DNA of 64,000 nt from Acinetobacter calcoaceticus DSM 30006 = CIP 81.8 (GTDB lineage: Bacteria > Pseudomonadota > Gammaproteobacteria > Pseudomonadales > Moraxellaceae). Positions within the stretch are counted from its first letter, which is position 1. Each line of letters begins with the position of its first letter. Where the stretch lies: NCBI RefSeq assembly GCF_000368965.1, contig NZ_KB849780.1, positions 806,145-870,144 on the forward strand. The letters run 5' to 3'. Positions 59,151-64,000 of the stretch are shown here, piece after piece. Both the position numbers and the translations under genes were made by a program. The notes under the pieces are model-generated. The model had not been told where the DNA came from and ran no database searches. It was given only the letters and a program-made list of their open reading frames with translations.

Positions 59151-60407
59151 TTAGAACTTCTTGGTGTAATTGACAAATAAACGGTCTTCACCAAAGTCAT
59201 TGCCATGTTTGATGTTGTAATCAATACGAATATATTGCAGGGCAACGCCTTTTAAGAATGGCTGCTGAAACGCATAGTTAACAATCACATTTGACTCAGT
59301 TTCGTGATTTTTCTCGCCATTGGCTGCCTTGAAGTCATGGCCATAAACATATTTCACCATCGCATTTAAGCCTGGTACATAGTCCTTAAAGTCGTAGCCA
59401 TACATGACATGGTAAGACTTTTCATCTTCTTTAAAGAATCCGGTTGCGTTCCAGTTAATGAAATAAGTTTCAGGTAAGAAGCCATCTGGTAGTGGATAAG
59501 CTGATTCACCAATAATTTGTTGGTAGCCTAAACCAAAGGTATGGTTTCTCACTTTTACAGTTTCAAGTAGGCCGATGTTCTGCGCATCAATATCAAAAGT
59601 ATTGCCATCATCTTTGGCATTGAAGTATTTAAACTTGGAAGTTAGGGCAAAAGTTGGCTGCTTCCATGTATGCTCAAGCCCTACATAATGCTTGTTATAC
59701 AGATCCTCTAAATTACCAAAGTAATATTCACCCTTTAAAGACGGCGTAAATTGATAACGTAGGTCCACGTAGTTTAAGCCATCCGATTCTTTGGTAATTC
59801 CATTTGCCGTGAAGGAAAACTTTTTAAAATCTTCTTCATTTCGTGGCGAGACTTTTTCAACCCGACCAATTTCGGCATAAAGCTGATCTGAAAGTTGTGA
59901 CTTAAGATTGGTTCCCCAATATGAAGTGAGTAACTGACGGCTAGCATCGACAGCAGTTACGGGTAAATCCAACCAAAGCTCACCCACACTTAAAAGTGTT
60001 TTGTCATAGCCCAGCTTTAAGGTTGCACCGTATTTTAAATAGTCAGATGCCTGAGATTGGGTTTCCTTATTAAAAGGTAAAACGGTGTCGGCGACATGTT
60101 TGTCTGAACTTAAACGTACTGCATATTGAACGGAAGCATCGGCACCAATAGTGATTGGCTTATCTGCAATTTGCAGTGGGGTGTCATGCATTTTTGACTT
60201 ATAAAATAACGACGCTGCTTGCGACCAGCTACCTGTGTCTTTGAGTGCATCGTTATCAAAATCGCGGTTGATATAGGCATTTTTTAAAGTGAATTTCCAT
60301 TCATCTTCAGTTTGCTGATTCGGATTTGCAGCCCATGAATTGCCACACATCAATACTAAAGTTGCTATAGCTAAAGGCTGCGGTTTAAAGCGGTGTAATA
60401 ATTCCAT
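59151..60407 (-). CDS. OprD-family outer membrane porin
   Basis: A 418-residue outer-membrane protein with a signal peptide ending CGNSWA-AN (about residue 27). The OprD-like start FTLKNAYINRDFDNDALKDTGSWSQ is present in pieces, as is LWLDLPVTAVDASRQLLTSYWG. Repeating amphipathic strands and a C-terminal Phe (FVNYTKKF) follow. Members let small carboxylates or amino acids through. It is likely linked to the MFS transporter encoded upstream in the same direction, 114 bp away. Confidence 0.88.
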   Translation of the reverse strand: MELLHRFKPQPLAIATLVLMCGNSWAANPNQQTEDEWKFTLKNAYINRDFDNDALKDTGSWSQAASLFYKSKMHDTPLQIADKPITIGADASVQYAVRLSSDKHVADTVLPFNKETQSQASDYLKYGATLKLGYDKTLLSVGELWLDLPVTAVDASRQLLTSYWGTNLKSQLSDQLYAEIGRVEKVSPRNEEDFKKFSFTANGITKESDGLNYVDLRYQFTPSLKGEYYFGNLEDLYNKHYVGLEHTWKQPTFALTSKFKYFNAKDDGNTFDIDAQNIGLLETVKVRNHTFGLGYQQIIGESAYPLPDGFLPETYFINWNATGFFKEDEKSYHVMYGYDFKDYVPGLNAMVKYVYGHDFKAANGEKNHETESNVIVNYAFQQPFLKGVALQYIRIDYNIKHGNDFGEDRLFVNYTKKF

Positions 60408-60521
60408 AATCCATTTCCAAAATCTATGCGCCAGTCCTAGGCATTACGTATTGTGAAATATTTGTGTAGTACTCCCACGTTCTTAAAGGGAGTACTGTTA
60501 AATAGCGGGTGATTTCTTCAA

Positions 60522-61871
60522 TTAATTTAATTTTTCAAGCTTCATGCTTTCACTAAAGAATTTGCAGCCTTTGAAAAGTAAAATTAAAGCCAGTACACAA
60601 GAAAACCCACCAACAATAGATAAAGATGAGCCAACCATTAAAGGATTAGCAAAAAATTTATCTGTGATGATTGCAACCAATGTTGTGCCAATACCTAGTC
60701 CAATTAAGTTACTGATCAAAAGGAAGAGAGCTGAAAGGCGTGCTCTAAATTGATTTGGCGCTAACATTTGTAAGGCTGTTGCGGAAATCACTAGAGGGAA
60801 CGATGCAAAGAACATTGCTGGAATGAGTAGGCTCACTGAAAGCCAGAGTTGGTCTGTTTGGGTAAAAAACGAAATTGGAATAATAAGACCAACAATACCA
60901 ATCACACCCGTAATCATCGGAGCATCTTGGCGTCCTTTTTTGATAAACCAGTCGTTTAACCAACCTGCACAAAACACCCCTAATGTATTTGCAATTAATA
61001 GAATGGTACCGAGCATATAGCCTGTTTCAGTCGGTGCAAGTTGAAACTTTCGGATATAAAATGCAGGTGTCCAACTAGTTAGGCTGTAGAGCGCCATAGC
61101 ATAGAAGGTAAAACCTAAATAGTGACAGGCAAAGGTTTTCGAATGCTTTTTAATAAACTGAAGACATTGTGTGAATTTAACTTGATCAACTTGCCCGTTT
61201 TGGTTGAGCTGCTGACCTTTACGTGCTGGGTCTTTAACTGTCAGGATAAATAACAAACCAATAATGATGCCGGGTAAACCCACCACTAAAAAAGCGATTT
61301 GCCATGCCTTAAGTGCACCTAATAAAGGAACTTCAATTAAAGTCACACCTTTAAGTAAATTAATGACATAACCGCCGACTAAAAAGGCAATACCACCACC
61401 TAAAAATGCTCCAACAGAATAGATTCCAACGGCGCGACCTAGTTTGTCCTTACTGAACATATCGCTAAACATTGAATATGCAGCAGGAGATAAGGCAGCT
61501 TCGCCTACACCAACAGCCATACGACTTAAAAATAGTTGAATGAAGTTTTTACTTAAACCACACGTGGCTGTTGCCAAACTCCAGACAATAATGCCGATTG
61601 AGATAAGCTTTGGGCGTGAAAAACGGTCGGCAATATAGGCTAAAGGTAAACCCATGACGGCGTAAAACAGTGAAAAGGCAAGGCCATGTAATAGACTAAA
61701 CTGGGTATCTGAAAGTTGAAGATCGGCTTTGATCGGCTCGATCATAAGTGCCAGAATTTGGCGATCAATGAATGAAAATATATAGGCCAACATACAAAGT
61801 ATGACCACGTACCATGCATATGCATTGGTTTTCTTTTGTGTCCTTTCAACAGCGATATTACTTTGGTTCAT
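60522..61871 (-). CDS. MFS transporter, spinster-like
   Basis: A 449-residue inner-membrane transporter with twelve hydrophobic segments. FSFIDRQILALMIEPIKADL and ADRFSRPKLISIG resemble the spinster-like MFS group. The substrate is not readable; an organic acid is plausible beside an OprD porin. The MarR regulator and amidase genes lie upstream, suggesting one uptake and breakdown module. Confidence 0.87.
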   Translation of the reverse strand: MNQSNIAVERTQKKTNAYAWYVVILCMLAYIFSFIDRQILALMIEPIKADLQLSDTQFSLLHGLAFSLFYAVMGLPLAYIADRFSRPKLISIGIIVWSLATATCGLSKNFIQLFLSRMAVGVGEAALSPAAYSMFSDMFSKDKLGRAVGIYSVGAFLGGGIAFLVGGYVINLLKGVTLIEVPLLGALKAWQIAFLVVGLPGIIIGLLFILTVKDPARKGQQLNQNGQVDQVKFTQCLQFIKKHSKTFACHYLGFTFYAMALYSLTSWTPAFYIRKFQLAPTETGYMLGTILLIANTLGVFCAGWLNDWFIKKGRQDAPMITGVIGIVGLIIPISFFTQTDQLWLSVSLLIPAMFFASFPLVISATALQMLAPNQFRARLSALFLLISNLIGLGIGTTLVAIITDKFFANPLMVGSSLSIVGGFSCVLALILLFKGCKFFSESMKLEKLN

Positions 61872-62307
61872 ACACTTAATCCTTATGTATAAAACTCTTT
61901 TAGAGAAGTTGAATCTCGGCTATCTATGTTTCTTAAAAGATAGTTTGGTGTCCCCCCAATAACTTTTGAAAAATAAATAACCTGTTTGATTGAAGAATTG
62001 CCTTACATACAAAATGCATATACAGACAAAGATAGTTAAAGAAGAGGGTTAGAATTTCTACATGATGGAAATATTATTTTCTTTTTATATGTAAAATTCC
62101 ATTACTTATTAAGTATGTTTGGATACCTAATAGGTATTTAAACAGTCGGAATATTTAGAAATTATTATGATTTGTAGGAAGAAAATGATGTTTTATGATT
62201 TTAAGTTTTTGATAAATATTAATAATTTTTAAAAAAGTAAGCAGAAGGTCATATCGGTTTTCTGCTTACTCTTGCATGTTTAAAACAAGATGAATAAGAG
62301 ACCTAAG
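61872..62307. other. Intergenic stretch, MFS promoter region
   Basis: About 435 bp, very A/T-rich, between two minus-strand genes. It should contain the promoter of the transporter. No clear operator, terminator or reading frame was identified. Confidence 0.4.
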
Positions 62308-62832
62308 TTAGCTTGAAGGCATAAGATCAAATAATTTCTTCAACTGCTTATTTAGATTGTGGAGCTCATCTTCTGAAAAAGCATTCAAAATACCAGCCAA
62401 GGTCACAACACTAATCTGATTAATCTGTTCAACCAGCTCAACACCTTTGGCAGTTAATTTCACCATTGAGATCCGTTCATCCGAAGTAGAAGAGTAGACT
62501 TCAACAATTTCATCTTCAACTAACCGATATACAGCCTTGGTTGCAGTGGTTAATTTTAACGTCGAAAGATTAGCAATATCGGTAATACTTGCTTCTCCAA
62601 GGGCATTGGTACTTAAAATAATTTTACGGCGTGTATTATCGATACCTAGTTTTTTTATTGATTTTTCAATAAGTTGAGAATACTTTCCATTAACTTGGGA
62701 AATCCAAAAAAAAGGGAAATTTTGAATACTCGACGGTTCTTTATTAGGAAGAAATTGTTCTAAATGATCAAGCATAGCTAAGCAATAACTTAGTGAAAAA
62801 AGGGTAATCCTATTATAAACAAAATTTTGCAT
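62308..62832 (-). CDS. MarR-family transcriptional regulator
   Basis: A 174-residue winged-helix protein (or 155 if it starts at MLDHLEQF, 62775). The core reads LSTNALGEASITDIANLSTL, then TATKAVYRLVEDEIVEVY and STSDERISMVKLTAKGVEL, the MarR wing and dimer regions. ATG 62832 has AAGGA but only 3-nt spacing, and 62775 has no ribosome site, so the start is uncertain. Divergent from the amidase gene, whose promoter carries an inverted repeat. Confidence 0.85.
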   Translation of the reverse strand: MQNFVYNRITLFSLSYCLAMLDHLEQFLPNKEPSSIQNFPFFWISQVNGKYSQLIEKSIKKLGIDNTRRKIILSTNALGEASITDIANLSTLKLTTATKAVYRLVEDEIVEVYSSTSDERISMVKLTAKGVELVEQINQISVVTLAGILNAFSEDELHNLNKQLKKLFDLMPSS

Positions 62833-62862
62833 ATTTCCTTGAGTACAAATTATAAAAAATAC

Positions 62863-62920
62863 TTGACAATTCCATTAAATTTTCCCATATTTTAATCAAT
62901 AGATAAAAATACATGGAAAA
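62863..62920 (+). promoter_or_regulatory. Amidase promoter with overlapping inverted repeat
   Basis: TTGACA (62863-62868) and CATATT (62886-62891) are 17 bp apart. TTTTCCCATATTTT (62880-62893) and AAAATACATGGAAAA (62906-62920) form an imperfect inverted repeat over the -10 and start region, a candidate MarR operator. Confidence 0.5.
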
Positions 62921-62924
62921 GTGA

Positions 62925-64000
62925 ATGAATATTATTAGCGAAAGCGTGCATAAAGGAAATGGCAAGCTCAAGGTGATGGTCAAAGATACGATTGATATTC
63001 AGGGTCTAAAAACCATTGCTGGCAGTCGAGCTTTATTAGATGTTGAACCTGCTCAGGATGATGCTGAGGTCGTTAAAAACATCTTAAAAGCAGATTGTGA
63101 AATTATTGCAAAAACGAATTTGCACGAATTGGCTTTTGGCATTACTGGCATTAATCACGCTTTTGGTACACCCATTAATCCAAAATATCCTGAACTTATT
63201 CCTGGTGGCTCTTCAAGTGGTTCGGCTGCGGCTATTGCAGCAAAACAAGCTGACTTTACTTTAGGTACCGACACGGGTGGCTCTATTCGTATGCCCGCTG
63301 CATGCTGTGGAGTTTTTGGTTTAAAACCGACTTTTGGTCGTGTAAGTCGAAAAGGCGTATATCCGCCGTCAAGTTCTTTAGATTGCGTTGGCCCCTTTGC
63401 AAATTCAGTCGAAATGATTGAAAAAGCCATGCAAATTATTGACCCAAGTTTTAAGCCTGCAGAATGTACTAGCGCACCAAAACTTGCTGTTTTAGATGTA
63501 AAAGCAGATGACGTTATTTGGAACTGTATTCATCAAGCGCTTCAAAAAGCGAATTTACAGACCACTTCAGAAAAAGTTGAACATTTTGACGCGGCTTATG
63601 ATGCAGGCATGCAGATTATTAATTATGAAAATTGGCAAGCTTTTGGTGAGTTAACCAAAACGGGTTTAATTGGTCCGGATGTAAATAACCGCCTGTTAAA
63701 AGCTGCTGAAACTACCTTAGAGCAAGTAAAACAAGCCGAAGTTGTGAAGCAGCAGCTAACTCAGGAACTCGATGCTTTATTAGAAAAATATGATGCATTG
63801 ATTTTACCAACACTTCCGCAAATTCCACCCAAAGTTGCTGAAGCTGAAAATACAGTCGCTTTTCTGAATCTGACGGCTTTAGTTCGTCCATTTAATTTAT
63901 CAAGACATCCAGCCATTTCAGTGCCACTTGAAACCAGTGAAGGTTTACCTGTGGGCTTACAGATCGTATCGAAGCATCAAAACGATGAGAAATTATGCGC
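62925..64000 (+). CDS. Amidase signature family hydrolase (partial, C-terminus missing)
   Basis: The first 358 codons of an amidase run off the right edge. The Ser-cisSer-Lys triad is visible: Lys in KVMVKDTID (about residue 22), the Ser in GGSSSGSAAAIAA and the nucleophile in TDTGGSIRMPA. KTNLHELAFGITGIN also matches the family. Substrate unknown. It is probably controlled by the divergent MarR protein. Confidence 0.9.
   Translation, partial: MNIISESVHKGNGKLKVMVKDTIDIQGLKTIAGSRALLDVEPAQDDAEVVKNILKADCEIIAKTNLHELAFGITGINHAFGTPINPKYPELIPGGSSSGSAAAIAAKQADFTLGTDTGGSIRMPAACCGVFGLKPTFGRVSRKGVYPPSSSLDCVGPFANSVEMIEKAMQIIDPSFKPAECTSAPKLAVLDVKADDVIWNCIHQALQKANLQTTSEKVEHFDAAYDAGMQIINYENWQAFGELTKTGLIGPDVNNRLLKAAETTLEQVKQAEVVKQQLTQELDALLEKYDALILPTLPQIPPKVAEAENTVAFLNLTALVRPFNLSRHPAISVPLETSEGLPVGLQIVSKHQNDEKLC

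Overview
The window is a contiguous, gene-dense piece of an Acinetobacter chromosome, most likely from the A. calcoaceticus-baumannii complex. This is inferred from low-GC, A/T-ending codon use, the gene order pcaIJFBDKCHG-qui, and recognisable Acinetobacter versions of IlvA, ArgC, FtsB, IspD and the PcaU/PobR-type IclR regulator. No tRNA, rRNA, CRISPR array or intact insertion sequence was seen.

1-11.6 kb is housekeeping: a partial TrkA/KtrA-type potassium-uptake regulator, ilvA, rpiA, a YgjP-like metalloprotease, a lipoprotein, argC, a coiled-coil membrane protein, clpS-clpA, a YnfA-like membrane protein and a DAHP synthase (aroG). Upstream of aroG is a 30-codon leader peptide very rich in Tyr/Phe/Trp. 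Its aromatic codons can form a 12-bp helix with the aroG start region, and a strong terminator precedes it. 11.6-18.6 kb is a lipid/ester group: an alpha/beta hydrolase and a PadR regulator diverge from fadH across two matched palindromes, followed by an NTF2-like protein, an SGNH esterase, another alpha/beta hydrolase and a PF10118-type metal-dependent hydrolase.

18.7-23.4 kb holds a Lys-Pro-Glu-Pro repeat lipoprotein and the conserved run pyrG-kdsA-eno. The partners usually expected after eno, ftsB and ispD, appear only at 34.8 kb. The 11 kb between is an accessory island: a DUF421 protein, a ParB-like protein with an early stop, a lipoprotein, a Fur-box TonB siderophore receptor, a decayed second DUF421 copy, a decayed phage endolysin, an AraC regulator, an M28-like lipoprotein and a HAD hydrolase. 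The ~270-bp sequence directly upstream of ftsB occurs twice, and boundary genes occur in the order DUF421 / ftsB-upstream / DUF421 remnant / ftsB-upstream. That looks like two versions of one island in tandem.

36.2-50.4 kb encodes the beta-ketoadipate (protocatechuate) and quinate/shikimate pathway. A PQQ dehydrogenase, a periplasmic dehydroquinate dehydratase, a dehydroshikimate dehydratase and a porin convert quinate to protocatechuate outside the cytoplasm. PcaK imports protocatechuate, PcaGH opens the ring, and PcaB/C/D/I/J/F take it to succinyl-CoA and acetyl-CoA. A textbook three-repeat PcaU operator lies upstream of pcaI, and a PcaU/PobR-like IclR gene lies at 53.4 kb.

50.4-64 kb contains a candidate small RNA, a DUF6438 lipoprotein, a YeeE/YedE pair with a persulfide-dioxygenase-like hydrolase, and the IclR gene. 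A LysR regulator then diverges from an acyl-CoA dehydrogenase / APH-kinase / phosphatase / SDR operon. An OprD-like porin, an MFS transporter, a MarR regulator and a partial amidase follow.
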